Shown: positions 42,978 to 52,347 of the stretch, piece by piece
How positions within the stretch are numbered: position 1 is the first letter of the stretch
Layout of the letters: each line of letters begins with the position of its first letter
Assembly: GCA_017307065.1 (NCBI GenBank)
Contig: JAFKGL010000012.1
Coordinates: 1 to 64,000, forward strand
Reading direction: 5' to 3'
DNA length: 64,000 nt
Source of the DNA: Candidatus Paracaedimonas acanthamoebae
GTDB lineage: Bacteria; Pseudomonadota; Alphaproteobacteria; Caedimonadales; Caedimonadaceae
Notes under the pieces: model-generated
Told to the model about the DNA's origin: nothing
The model's input: the letters and a program-made list of their open reading frames with translations, nothing else
The model's database searches: none
Program-made: the position numbers and the translations under genes

Positions 42978-44030
42978 ATGAAAAAGAGAAGCAAACTTAA
43001 AAACTTAATGACAGTGAGCACATCGGTACTTTTAATGATGTCTTCTCCGCTTTCTGCTATTGATCCTGAAGAGGTGAAAAATTTCGTGGGATACGATGTG
43101 AAAAATGTGCAAGTCGAACAAGTTTTACAAAAACTACAAATTCTATCAGATGACGATTGGAAACTATTCAAAACAGTTATCACATCACTTACTCAAGGAA
43201 TGCGTCCCTACGATCGTTATTTCATGATCTTTAGACTTTTAGGAAGAGGAAAAATATCAAAAGAAATATTAGAACACCTCTTATTTATTCCAACTTTTTT
43301 CTCTCTTACTGAAGGATTAGAAGATTGTGCAAAAAAAGCAATGATGGCTGAAAAGCTTAGTAGAGTGCCAGTATACTTATTAGAAAATCTTTCATTTCTC
43401 TCTTTTTTAAAAGGAAAAGATGCCAATCAAATTCAAGAAGACATTGGTATACTTTCAGAATTGCCGAAAAAGCTAGCAGAAAACCCCACTTTTATTTTGA
43501 CTATCTCCCCTAAAAATATAGATTGGTATTCTCTTCGAATGTTTTCCCGTTTATTCAAAGAAGTACCAGAAGATGTATTAAAGACCCCCTCATTCTTTCC
43601 AATTTTCACCGCTTTTTCTCAGGAAATATCAAGCCATTATCATCCAAACATCATTAGAGCCCTCAGTCAAATTCCAGTAGATGTTCTATCTCATGACGGT
43701 TTATATGCCCTGCTCATGCGTCCTGAAGTTATGTCTTCATCATATGACAACAAACTCGATATTCTTGACGAGTTAAAAAATATAAAAAATATCCCCAATT
43801 TTACAGATAGTATCGATAAAATGATGGTCGATTTATTCACTGGAAGCTTTAGTTTCGGAAGTTCTGCATCATATTCAAGCCTTGTCGATCAACAGCTGGA
43901 TGATCTGGTAATCGATCCCTCAAATATTGCTTCATCTTCGCAAACACATTTTGTGAAGCTTAATGCTGACGAAGTACAAACCTCAACTCCAACACCTCTC
44001 GGCCTCACTAAACCGTTTGAAGAGGAATAA
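42978..44030 (+). CDS. Exported protein of unknown function
   Basis: A 350-residue protein with a signal peptide (1-27, LMTVSTSVLLMMSSPLSA) and no further membrane segment. The mature part is mostly helical with repeated short units of the form [I/V]P-x-x-[VL]L-x-x-x-x-F-[FL]xx[FL] (RVPVYLLENLSFLSFL; EVPEDVLKTPSFFPIF; IPVDVLSHDGLYALL), spaced about 40-50 residues apart, which suggests a helical repeat or solenoid of a kind I do not recognise. The last 40 residues are low-complexity, acidic and Ser/Thr-rich. It is alone on the plus strand between iscR and the hydrolase gene. Possible secreted factor; nothing more can be said. Confidence 0.75.
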   Translation: MKKRSKLKNLMTVSTSVLLMMSSPLSAIDPEEVKNFVGYDVKNVQVEQVLQKLQILSDDDWKLFKTVITSLTQGMRPYDRYFMIFRLLGRGKISKEILEHLLFIPTFFSLTEGLEDCAKKAMMAEKLSRVPVYLLENLSFLSFLKGKDANQIQEDIGILSELPKKLAENPTFILTISPKNIDWYSLRMFSRLFKEVPEDVLKTPSFFPIFTAFSQEISSHYHPNIIRALSQIPVDVLSHDGLYALLMRPEVMSSSYDNKLDILDELKNIKNIPNFTDSIDKMMVDLFTGSFSFGSSASYSSLVDQQLDDLVIDPSNIASSSQTHFVKLNADEVQTSTPTPLGLTKPFEEE

Positions 44031-44042
44031 TATTCACGCAAA

Positions 44043-44070
44043 AGAAGGGGAATCTCAAAATTCCCTTTCT
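44043..44070 (+). terminator. Stem-loop after exported protein gene
   Basis: AGAAGGGGAAT with ATTCCCTTTCT (one G-T pair, 6-base loop), 13 bases after the stop at 44030. No T run follows, so only terminator-like. Confidence 0.5.
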
Positions 44071-44250
44071 AAACCGTCTTCATCTTCTCGCCATAAAACT
44101 GCCATAAATTATTTCCGAATCTTCATCACATTCAAAGGCTTTATCTTATAAATAATTATTTCTTTTTTTTCAAATACTTACAAAACAATCCTTGACTTTT
44201 AAAGTTGAGTTGGTGTACTCAAAGGCCATAATTTAAGAGAGAGGTCAAAA

Positions 44251-44907
44251 ATGCCTGAAGTCATTATTAATGGAGCAGAAGGGCGAATCGAAGCCCGTTA
44301 CCATCATGGGACTAATCCTTACGCGCCAATGGCCTTAATTCTTCATCCTCATCCTGAGCATGGGGGGACTATGAATAATAAAGTTACTTATGCTTTGTTT
44401 CGGTCCTTTGTGAATCGCGGATTTAACACACTTCGATTTAATTTTCGTGGTGTGGGAAAATCAGAAGGACGTTTTAGCCATGGTGAAGGTGAATTAAGCG
44501 ATGCAGCTTCTGTTTTAGACTGGATGCAGACATACAACCCAAATGCGAAAGAATGTTGGGTTGCTGGTTTTTCATTTGGCGCATGGATTAGTATGCAACT
44601 TCTGATGAGACGCCCTGAATTAGATGGCTTTATTTCTGTAAGCCCTCCTGCAAATATGTATGACTTTAGCTTTTTAGCTCCGTGCCCTGTTTCGGGGCTT
44701 ATTATTCATGGAGATCAAGATACAATAGTTCCTCGGGAATCTGTTCAAGAGTTGGTAAGAAAACTATCTCAACAAAAAAATATTGTTGTCGAAGAGAATA
44801 TTATTCAAGGCGCAGATCACTTTTTCTCTGAGCACTTAGAGGGACTGGTTAGTTCTGTCGATGATTATTTAAATAAATCGGTTGGTTTAATTTCTCGAGC
44901 TGGATAA
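44251..44907 (+). CDS. Alpha/beta hydrolase (serine esterase-like)
   Basis: A 218-residue hydrolase with HPHPEHGGTMNNKV (oxyanion region, as in the dienelactone-hydrolase-like YcjY/YpfH relatives), FNFRGVGKSEG, nucleophile elbow GFSFGAW with Ser in G-x-S-x-G, and late GDQDTIVP and GADHFF with Asp and His. This is the small cytosolic hydrolase group common in Proteobacteria, often near the hflK/degP or lipid genes; the substrate is unknown. AGAGAGG precedes the ATG. Ends at a clear terminator. Confidence 0.88.
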   Translation: MPEVIINGAEGRIEARYHHGTNPYAPMALILHPHPEHGGTMNNKVTYALFRSFVNRGFNTLRFNFRGVGKSEGRFSHGEGELSDAASVLDWMQTYNPNAKECWVAGFSFGAWISMQLLMRRPELDGFISVSPPANMYDFSFLAPCPVSGLIIHGDQDTIVPRESVQELVRKLSQQKNIVVEENIIQGADHFFSEHLEGLVSSVDDYLNKSVGLISRAG

Positions 44908-44932
44908 GAATTTTCAGTATTATATTTTTTGA

Positions 44933-44958
44933 AAGGCTGGGTTTCCCCAGCCTTTTTT
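44933..44958 (+). terminator. Intrinsic terminator between hydrolase and degP
   Basis: AAGGCTGGG, loop TTTC, CCCAGCCTT, then T run. Lies between convergent genes; the A run on the other side is shorter, so it serves mainly the plus-strand hydrolase and might also help end the degP transcript. Confidence 0.92.
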
Positions 44959-44963
44959 ATGCG

Positions 44964-46517
44964 CTATTCAGTTTTTGGAGCTTCTTTTTTATCTTTATTA
45001 TTGAGAGCCAAAGTAATAAATCTTTGGACGCCTCCTCGGTTAATAAGGAGAAGGAGTTGTTTTTTACCTTGTTTTTGAGCATCATCAATAAGTTTTGAGA
45101 GTTGTTCAGAAGTCATAATGCGTTCACGTTTTCCTGCAATTGTTACTTCTGAGATGAGGTCTCCGGGGCGAAGTCCTTTTTCTGCAGCTTCACTTTCAGG
45201 ATCTAGTCCAACGATGATAACACCTTTTTCAGATATCCCATATCGTTCGAATTCTGCAGGCTTCACTTCTTTGATTAGCATCCCAAGCACTTTAGGTCCT
45301 TTATTATTAAGAGAAGCGGCATTATCTTCTGTGGAATCACCAATAAGGCCTTCTTGTTGAGCTTCTTCAAACTCACCGACCACAGTTTCAAGCTTAATCT
45401 CTTTACCATCACGCCATAAAGTGAGAGGAACTTTTCCTCCAATTGTGGCTTCTCCTACCATTCGGGGTAACAAACGAGATTCTTTTACAGGTTTGCCATC
45501 AAATGAAAGAATAACATCACCACGTTTAACGCCTGCTTTTGTTGCAGGACTATTCGGAGCGATAGCGCCGACTAAAGCGCCTGTTGTTGTCTTTAGATTA
45601 AGCGAATCAGCTATTTCTGGGGTGACAATTTGGATTGTTACGCCTAACCATCCGCGTTTTGGATGGCCGAATTTCTTGATCTGTTCAATCGTGGTTTTAG
45701 CAAGAGAGGCTGGAATTCCAAATCCAATTCCAATGTTTCCGCCATTTGGTGAGAATATTGCTGTACTAATAGCAATAACTTTTCCACTGATGTTAAACAT
45801 AGGGCCGCCAGAATTTCCCATATTAAGCGAAGCATCTGTTTGAATATAGCCATCGATATAATCAACAGCAGGGGCACCTTTAGCGCGGGCAGAGATGTTG
45901 CGGGCAATTGTTGAAATAATTCCAATTGTCACAGTACTGCTAAGGCCAAAAGGATTACCAACAGCAATGACCCATTCGCCAACTTTTGCTGTACTAGAGT
46001 CTCCCCATTCGACAGTTGAGAGTTTTTGATCGGTTGTAACTTTTAAAAGGGCTAAGTCAGTGCGCCGATCTTGTCCTACAACAGTTGCTTTTAATTCAGC
46101 GTCATTGTGTAAAATAACTGTGATTTCATCTGCATCAGCAATCACATGATTACAAGTGACAATAAAAGCTTCTTTTCCGTCCTGGGATACAATGAAACCA
46201 GATCCTAAAGAGGTCGTTTTGCGAGGCCTTGTAGGTTGTCCTTCTTCAAAAAAGTAACGAAAAAATTCATCAAGAGGTGTTCCTGGAGGAAAATTAGGCA
46301 TTTCTTGGTAACGACGATTTGCACTTACTTCCGTCGTTGTTGAAATATTCACAACGGCAGGGAGGAGTGGTTCGACAATATTGGCAAAATTGTTAGGAAC
46401 TTCTTTATAAGGGCTTAAAGGGACTGAATGGGCATGCGGGGTATTTCCAAATATGGCTAAGATAGCTGCAGCCACAATGGAATTTTTAAGTGTTGTTTTG
46501 TGATCATTAAACATCAT
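44964..46517 (-). CDS. degP: Periplasmic serine protease DegP/HtrA (Do family)
   Basis: A 517-residue exported protease: signal-like N-terminus (1-30), trypsin-like domain with His124 in VTCNHVIADADE, Asp154 in RRTDLALLKV and Ser236 in NMGNSGGPMF, and two PDZ domains (about 290-380 with RGWLGV, and 400-510). It degrades misfolded envelope proteins. hflC lies ten bases upstream and hflK before that, the usual alphaproteobacterial hflKC-degP unit. The final GGVQRFITLAL is normal for the second PDZ. Catalytic triad complete. Confidence 0.95.
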   Translation of the reverse strand: MMFNDHKTTLKNSIVAAAILAIFGNTPHAHSVPLSPYKEVPNNFANIVEPLLPAVVNISTTTEVSANRRYQEMPNFPPGTPLDEFFRYFFEEGQPTRPRKTTSLGSGFIVSQDGKEAFIVTCNHVIADADEITVILHNDAELKATVVGQDRRTDLALLKVTTDQKLSTVEWGDSSTAKVGEWVIAVGNPFGLSSTVTIGIISTIARNISARAKGAPAVDYIDGYIQTDASLNMGNSGGPMFNISGKVIAISTAIFSPNGGNIGIGFGIPASLAKTTIEQIKKFGHPKRGWLGVTIQIVTPEIADSLNLKTTTGALVGAIAPNSPATKAGVKRGDVILSFDGKPVKESRLLPRMVGEATIGGKVPLTLWRDGKEIKLETVVGEFEEAQQEGLIGDSTEDNAASLNNKGPKVLGMLIKEVKPAEFERYGISEKGVIIVGLDPESEAAEKGLRPGDLISEVTIAGKRERIMTSEQLSKLIDDAQKQGKKQLLLLINRGGVQRFITLALNNKDKKEAPKTE

Positions 46518-46527
46518 TTTCTTCTCC

Positions 46528-47403
46528 TTAATTCCTACCTAACTTATTTTTGTGAAAATACCGAAAAAACTCACTTGAGGGGGATATAACAAGTGTCGTG
46601 TCTTCAGGCGTCATTACTTTTTGATAAGCATCCATCGATCTATAAAACTTGAAAAAATCGGTGTCTTGAGAAAAAGCATTTGCGTAAATACGGGCAGCTT
46701 CTGCCTCACCTTCGCCGCGTAAAATTTCAGATTTTTTTCGAGCTTGAGCAAGAATAAGAGTACGTTCACGATCTGCTTTTGCTCGTATTCCTTGGGCTTG
46801 TTCGTCACCTTCGGCTCTAAATTGTTTTGCTTCTTGACGCCGTTCACTTTCCATTCGATTGAAAATAGCTTCACTATTTTCTTTAGGTAAGTCGGCTCTA
46901 ATAATTCTGACGTCTCGGACATCAATACCAAAATTTTTAGAAGAATCACGAACTTTACGGAAAATCTCTTCCATGATTTTTGCGCGGTTTGAAGATAACA
47001 TCTCAGAAAGGGGAACTCGTCCAATGACTTCTTGCATAATATCAGGTACAATCTTCCCAAGACGATTTTGAACACCTTCTAATGTGCCAACTGTTTTATA
47101 GAATACCAAGACATCATTAATAATATAACGAACATACAGATCTACAACCATTCTCTTTTGGTCACCCGCATTTACTTCGATGACAGGAAGATTATAATCA
47201 AGCAAGCGTCTATCAAAAAAGATAACATCCTGAATAACTGGTATTTTAACTTTTAAACCTGGCGTATCGTGAACTTTTACAAGTTCACCAAATTGCAAAA
47301 CAAGCGCCTTCTTTGTTTGATGAAGAGTAAAAAGAGAATTACTCACAGCAAGAAAAATTAAAATTACACCTAAGATAAAAGAAGTAAAGAAAGGTATTTT
47401 CAT
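46528..47403 (-). CDS. hflC: SPFH membrane protein HflC
   Basis: A 291-residue protein with one N-terminal membrane anchor (5-25), an SPFH/band-7 domain (VLQFGELVKVHDTPGLKVKIPVIQDVIFFDRRLLDYNLP), and a long helix with ERRQEAKQFRAEGDEQAQGIRAKADRERT in order, ending in AYQKVMTPEDTTLVISPSSEFF. It forms with HflK the periplasmic cage around the FtsH protease and limits its action. The start shares one base with the hflK stop (TAATG). Confidence 0.95.
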   Translation of the reverse strand: MKIPFFTSFILGVILIFLAVSNSLFTLHQTKKALVLQFGELVKVHDTPGLKVKIPVIQDVIFFDRRLLDYNLPVIEVNAGDQKRMVVDLYVRYIINDVLVFYKTVGTLEGVQNRLGKIVPDIMQEVIGRVPLSEMLSSNRAKIMEEIFRKVRDSSKNFGIDVRDVRIIRADLPKENSEAIFNRMESERRQEAKQFRAEGDEQAQGIRAKADRERTLILAQARKKSEILRGEGEAEAARIYANAFSQDTDFFKFYRSMDAYQKVMTPEDTTLVISPSSEFFRYFHKNKLGRN

Positions 47404-48509
47404 TATTGTGAGTCTCCTGCTGAAGTAGAAGGTTTATTTTTGATTTCAGGGAGAGGCAAATAAGGCAGCACTCCTTGTGCGTTTCCTGGTGTATCAATAA
47501 TAACTTTATTAACATTTTTCATGAGTTGGCTCATAAGGTCAATATAAAGTCTCTCTCGAGTTACTTCTGGGGCTTTTTTGTATTCTTGAAGCAAGGCAAG
47601 AAAGCGCTGAGCTTGACCTTGGGCATCAGCGACGACCGATTGACGAAAAGCTTCTGCTCCTTGCTCAATTTGTTGGGCTTGCCCTCTAGCTTCTGGAATA
47701 ATCGAATTTTGATAGGCACGTGCTTCATTGATCTTACTTTCGCGGTCTGCTCGTGCTCTTTGAACATCCCGGAAAGCATCAATCACTTTTTCGGGCGGAT
47801 TTACACGTAAAAGGCGAACTTGCTGAACTTCAATTCCTATGCCGTAATCATCCAGCATTTTTTGAAGAAGTTTTTGGGCATCCACGACAATTTTATCTTT
47901 TCCTTTCGTTAAAGCCTCGACAATTGTTGTTTGGGCAATAACTTCACGAACAGCACTTTCTGCGGCTAGTTTAACCGTTTTATTAGGAGTAGGATCATTA
48001 AAGAGGTATTTTTTTACATCTTTAATAAACCAGAGAACTGAGAAATTGAGGGTCAGAATATTCTCATCCCCTGTCAGCATTTGATTGTCACTGTCTTCTC
48101 CTAGCATCGCGGTGTCAGATTTAACACGAATGCCACTATCAACTTGGTTGATTTCAGAAACTTTAGTAACAATCACAGTTTCAATTGGAGAAGGTAAATG
48201 ATAACGAAGTCCAGGGGGAGTAATGATTGTCATTTCCCCAAAGCGAATTTCAACGCCTAGCTCACCTTCTGAAACTCGATAAAATCCTGTTACTAGCCAT
48301 AGAAGAATAAATAATGAAAATAAGCCCATGATAATTTTGGGTTTATCTCCTCCATTGCCGAAAATAGATTTTTTAAAATTGAGCCAAGCTTTTTGAAAAG
48401 AATCTTCTAAATTAATGGCAGTACCTTGCTTGCGACCTTGCCACGGGTCATTTTGATCGTCCCACGGGTTACTACGATCTATGCCTTCATTATTGTTCTG
48501 CCAAAACAT
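47403..48509 (-). CDS. hflK: SPFH membrane protein HflK
   Basis: A 368-residue partner of HflC. N-terminal hydrophilic part rich in N, D and W (SNPWDDQNDPWQGRKQG), one membrane helix (58-77, IIMGLFSLFILLWLVTGFYR), SPFH domain beginning VSEGELGVEIRFGE and PGLRYHLPSPIETV, and a coiled-coil with ARGQAQQIEQGAEAFRQSVV. Upstream gene of hflK-hflC-degP. The 140 bases before it are AT-rich; no strong promoter was picked. Confidence 0.95.
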   Translation of the reverse strand: MFWQNNNEGIDRSNPWDDQNDPWQGRKQGTAINLEDSFQKAWLNFKKSIFGNGGDKPKIIMGLFSLFILLWLVTGFYRVSEGELGVEIRFGEMTIITPPGLRYHLPSPIETVIVTKVSEINQVDSGIRVKSDTAMLGEDSDNQMLTGDENILTLNFSVLWFIKDVKKYLFNDPTPNKTVKLAAESAVREVIAQTTIVEALTKGKDKIVVDAQKLLQKMLDDYGIGIEVQQVRLLRVNPPEKVIDAFRDVQRARADRESKINEARAYQNSIIPEARGQAQQIEQGAEAFRQSVVADAQGQAQRFLALLQEYKKAPEVTRERLYIDLMSQLMKNVNKVIIDTPGNAQGVLPYLPLPEIKNKPSTSAGDSQ

Positions 48510-48652
48510 GAATATCTCCAGGTTTAATAAAATTTTATTTAATATATGCTACCTTGCTTGTGCATGCAATGGGGGAGAACAAGGAATTACGCGATTTTTA
48601 TTCATCTTAAATAAAATTTAAATCTATTATTTATTAACGATTTTTTTATATC

Positions 48653-49120
48653 TCATCCAAGATTTTTAAGGGCCTGAAGAACTTCGGGGATATGGCCGGG
48701 AACTTTAACATTTCTCCATATTTTTCGAAGAATTCCATGCTGATCAATTAAAAAAGTAGATCGCTCTATTCCAATGTATTTTTTCCCGTACATACTTTTT
48801 TCTTGAAGAACATCATAAAGTCTACACAAATTTTCTTCAGAATCCGCGGCGAGCTCAAAAGGCAGATTATATTTTTCACGAAATTTTTTGTGAGAGATGA
48901 TACTATCTTTTGAGACGCCAAGGACTGCGCCTTGATGTTGTTGAATTTCTGAATAAGCATCGCGAAATCCACACGATTCAAGCGTACATCCAGGTGTGTC
49001 ATCTCGGGGATAAAAATATAAAATAAGATGGCGCCCTTTGAATGCATCCAGAGTAAGTGTTGGATTTAAGTCTGTTGCTGTGGTAAAACTAGGGGCAGGT
49101 TGGTCAAGCGATAAAAGCAT
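48653..49120 (-). CDS. bcp: Thioredoxin-dependent peroxiredoxin (Bcp/PrxQ)
   Basis: A 155-residue peroxiredoxin from the ATG at 49120, which follows a perfect AAGGAGG site by six bases; the longer frame would overlap the divergent gene. Peroxidatic Cys in DDTPGCTLESCGFRD, with the resolving Cys five residues later, as in Bcp. It reduces H2O2 and organic hydroperoxides. Divergent from the AsmA-like gene with 55 bases between the start codons. Confidence 0.95.
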   Translation of the reverse strand: MLLSLDQPAPSFTTATDLNPTLTLDAFKGRHLILYFYPRDDTPGCTLESCGFRDAYSEIQQHQGAVLGVSKDSIISHKKFREKYNLPFELAADSEENLCRLYDVLQEKSMYGKKYIGIERSTFLIDQHGILRKIWRNVKVPGHIPEVLQALKNLG

Positions 49121-49175
49121 TCGTATCCTCCTTGTAGCTTTTGTTCTCATAATAATAAAAGAATAATCATTTGAA

Positions 49176-52100
49176 ATGGAAAAAAATATTATTAAAAAAA
49201 TACTTTTATACTTTTTTGGGGCTATTACGGGCATTTTAGGTATAGGCTTTGTTGTAGGAGCAGTATTTTTAGCGCGTCTTCACCATACCCCTTTAATTTT
49301 GAAAGACCTCCATCCAAATATTATCAAGAGCTTTGAAGCTATTGTGCCAGATTATAAACTGTCATTTGACTACGCTATGGTTACGTGGGAAAGTATTAGA
49401 CACCCCATCGCTATCCGAGCAGAAAATGTAAAAGTAAAAGGGATAGAAGAAAAACGTCTTAAAATCTCTTTTCCCGAATTACAAATTAGTTTTTCTATTC
49501 CTAGTTTATTAATGGGAAATTTTAGCATAAGAACTCTCAAAATTGTTAAGCCTGCCCTTCATTTCATTTATGAAAATATAACGCCTTCCCCTCAAATTTT
49601 ATCTGAGGAGGTTGATCAATTTTTTTTGAATCTTGTCGATAATTTTTTAAAAGAAAATAAAAAATTAAAGAAATTAAAACATGTAAAAATAGATCAAGCA
49701 GATATAAAAATTGAAAATCTTCAGCGGCAGGTACTCTTCCATATCCCTAATTTAACGCTTACCTTAAAGCGTAAAGATAAGAAGCAAAAATTTAACATTA
49801 CAGGTAACATACAAAAAAGCTCTTTTCAGTTAAGCGGCATCAGTGATCATAGGACAGGAGAAATATTGGCTGATATTAATATTCAGAACAATTCTCAAAA
49901 GATTTTACCTTCAATTCAACCAAAAGAATCACATAAAAAAACCTCTAAAGAGCAAGATCAAATTTTATTTTTGCAAGGTCTAGAAGTGCCTTTTTCTATG
50001 GTAAGTAAATTTCTCTATTCAGAAAAAGAAGGCCTTAAAGAGGCTTCTTTCATGTTAGAATTGAGTAAAGGAAAAATAGATCTCCCTTCATTTTTTATAC
50101 AGCCTATAGAGGTACTCAAGGGAGGCGTAGAAGCATTTTATACAAATAATCATCTTCACGTGAAAAAAGTGGAACTGCAAACAGGAGGCACGCATATTAG
50201 AGCGACGACTGAAGGAACTTGGGACAAGTCTACGCAAGGAATTACTTTAAAGAGTAAGGTAGAAGTAGAAAATGTTCTTTTAAGTGATTTAGATAAATTG
50301 TGGCCTATAAATTTAGCAAAAACACCTCGGCAATGGGTCATAAAGAATATCCCTCAAGGGAAAGCTCCAAAAGCCACTTTAGAATTAGATTCAATTATTA
50401 CTTTACAAGAGGGGAAAATTGCCTTTTTACCCAAAAATCTTGGAGGAATAATTAAAATTCAAGAGGCAACAGTTTCTTACCTTGAAGGTATGCCAAAAGT
50501 AACAAATGTTAATGGTGAAGCTCGCTATTCTTTTAAAAATTTCTTCATAAAATTAGATTCTGGGAAAATACATCAACTCAACCTGAAAAACGGCGATATT
50601 GATATCAGTGAATTAGACAAAGAAACTCAAAAGATTGATATACAACTCATGATACATGGTTCTCTGTCTCAACATCTTTCTTTGGTTGATCATAAGCCTT
50701 TAGAATATGCGAAAAAGCTCTCCTTAAAGCCATCTCAAGTCTTGGGAGAAGCTCAGACATCACTTCATTTAAAGTTTCCTCTACTTACAACAATTACTTT
50801 AAAAGAGATCGAAGTAGACGTCGATTCAAAACTGTTTGATACAAGGTTATCGAATATTATAGAGGCATTTCCTTGTGAACTATATAATGGAAAATTTGAT
50901 TTAAAGATTAATAAAGAAAATATGATTTTTGATGGGCAAGGATATATTTTTGGCATTCCTTTTAATATTACATGGCAGAAGAATTTTAATCTTGCTTCTG
51001 ATTTTGATACTAAATTTGATCTCACTGGTGTCATTGATGAAAAATTATTCAATCACCAAAAAATTAATTTTATTAGAGAAGTTGTAGGGAAGGCACCTTT
51101 AGAACTTCACTATGTGGAGAAAAAAAATTCTCAAGGCAATCTTCATGCAAAAGTTGATCTTACAAATCTTCATGCACGTATTTTAGGATGGTTAAAACCT
51201 GGAAAAGTGCGAGGAGGAGGGGAGATTTCTTTGGAGATGCATAACTTTTCGCCCCAAAAATTGTTTTTTAAGGCAAAAGTGGTAGACGGCATCCATATAG
51301 AAGGTGAAGGGAGTTTTGATAATTTAGGATTAAAAGAATTAACCTTCCCACAGTTTAAAGTAGGACTCACAAATATACATTTCAATATATTACGTTTGGA
51401 TAATCAAGCTTATGCAATTAATCTTTTAGGAAAGTCATTGAATTTAGAGCCCTTATGGCAGACTTCTCTAAATTCTTCTGAAAAAACATTAAGTTCAGAT
51501 TTTAACCTAAAAGCTAAAGTGGATGATGTTTTTTTTGGGAGTGACAGAGCAATCTACAATAGCGACCTTTCTTTGAATTTCAGCAAAGGTGTTTTAAGTG
51601 ATCTTGATTTTAAAGCGGAACTTTCGAAGAAAAATCCCGACACGACAGTTGAGGTTCATTTATCTTCTAATGATCCTCATACAAGAAAAATTAAACTTAA
51701 AACAGCCTATGGCGGAAAATTCCTAAAAGCAGTGGGAATATATGAGAATATCTATGGTGGAAATCTTTCCATTCTTGCAACGCATGATGATCGTATGCCC
51801 CAAGATCCATGGCAAGGAAAGGTTATGTTAACAGATTTTTCATTAAAGAAGGCCCCTATTATGGGCAAGCTATTAACGCTCGCCTTTCCAACAGGAGTGG
51901 TTGATCTATTTTCTGAGAAAGGATTACCTTTTCACCATTTTCGCAGTAAGTTTAATGCAACGACAAGTAAAGTTGTTTTTACAAAAGGGCGTGCCAATGG
52001 AACATCGATAGGATTAACTTTTGCCGGTACAGTTGATTTACAAAAAAAGAAATTGCAACTTTATGGATCAGTAATTCCTGCCTATTATCTAAATACGATT

Positions 52101-52322
52101 TTATCAAAGGTTCCGCTTATAGGGGAATTAGTTAGTGGAGGTAAGCACGAAGGTTTATTTTCAGTCGCGTATACTATTTCCGGTGATAGTGAAAAACCTG
52201 AAATTACTGTAAACCCTGTATCTATCTTTACACCAGGTTTTGTTCGAAAAATCTTTGAGCCTGAGATTGACGAAAGTTTCGATGATAATGAGGAAGAAGA
52301 ATACAAAGAGCTAAGAGAATAA
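49176..52322 (+). CDS. Large AsmA/YhdP-like (DUF3971) envelope protein
   Basis: A 1048-residue protein with one N-terminal membrane helix (about 9-32, LLYFFGAITGILGIGFVVGAVF) and an otherwise beta-strand-rich sequence typical of DUF3971/AsmA-like proteins: early LKISFPELQISFSIPSLLMG, IRTLKIVKPALHF, a middle TPRQWVIKNIPQG (the W-x-x-x-NIPxG signature of YhdP) and a C-terminal PIMGKLLTLAFPTGVVDLFSEKGLPFHHF, GTVDLQKKKLQLYGSVIPAYYLNTILSKVPLIGELVSGG in order. Such proteins bridge the inner and outer membrane and move phospholipids outwards. It is shorter than E. coli YhdP (1266). rnhB follows after 25 bases. Ribosome site weak. Confidence 0.88.
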   Translation: MEKNIIKKILLYFFGAITGILGIGFVVGAVFLARLHHTPLILKDLHPNIIKSFEAIVPDYKLSFDYAMVTWESIRHPIAIRAENVKVKGIEEKRLKISFPELQISFSIPSLLMGNFSIRTLKIVKPALHFIYENITPSPQILSEEVDQFFLNLVDNFLKENKKLKKLKHVKIDQADIKIENLQRQVLFHIPNLTLTLKRKDKKQKFNITGNIQKSSFQLSGISDHRTGEILADINIQNNSQKILPSIQPKESHKKTSKEQDQILFLQGLEVPFSMVSKFLYSEKEGLKEASFMLELSKGKIDLPSFFIQPIEVLKGGVEAFYTNNHLHVKKVELQTGGTHIRATTEGTWDKSTQGITLKSKVEVENVLLSDLDKLWPINLAKTPRQWVIKNIPQGKAPKATLELDSIITLQEGKIAFLPKNLGGIIKIQEATVSYLEGMPKVTNVNGEARYSFKNFFIKLDSGKIHQLNLKNGDIDISELDKETQKIDIQLMIHGSLSQHLSLVDHKPLEYAKKLSLKPSQVLGEAQTSLHLKFPLLTTITLKEIEVDVDSKLFDTRLSNIIEAFPCELYNGKFDLKINKENMIFDGQGYIFGIPFNITWQKNFNLASDFDTKFDLTGVIDEKLFNHQKINFIREVVGKAPLELHYVEKKNSQGNLHAKVDLTNLHARILGWLKPGKVRGGGEISLEMHNFSPQKLFFKAKVVDGIHIEGEGSFDNLGLKELTFPQFKVGLTNIHFNILRLDNQAYAINLLGKSLNLEPLWQTSLNSSEKTLSSDFNLKAKVDDVFFGSDRAIYNSDLSLNFSKGVLSDLDFKAELSKKNPDTTVEVHLSSNDPHTRKIKLKTAYGGKFLKAVGIYENIYGGNLSILATHDDRMPQDPWQGKVMLTDFSLKKAPIMGKLLTLAFPTGVVDLFSEKGLPFHHFRSKFNATTSKVVFTKGRANGTSIGLTFAGTVDLQKKKLQLYGSVIPAYYLNTILSKVPLIGELVSGGKHEGLFSVAYTISGDSEKPEITVNPVSIFTPGFVRKIFEPEIDESFDDNEEEEYKELRE

Positions 52323-52347
52323 AAACAATCTATTAAAAGGAATAGAA

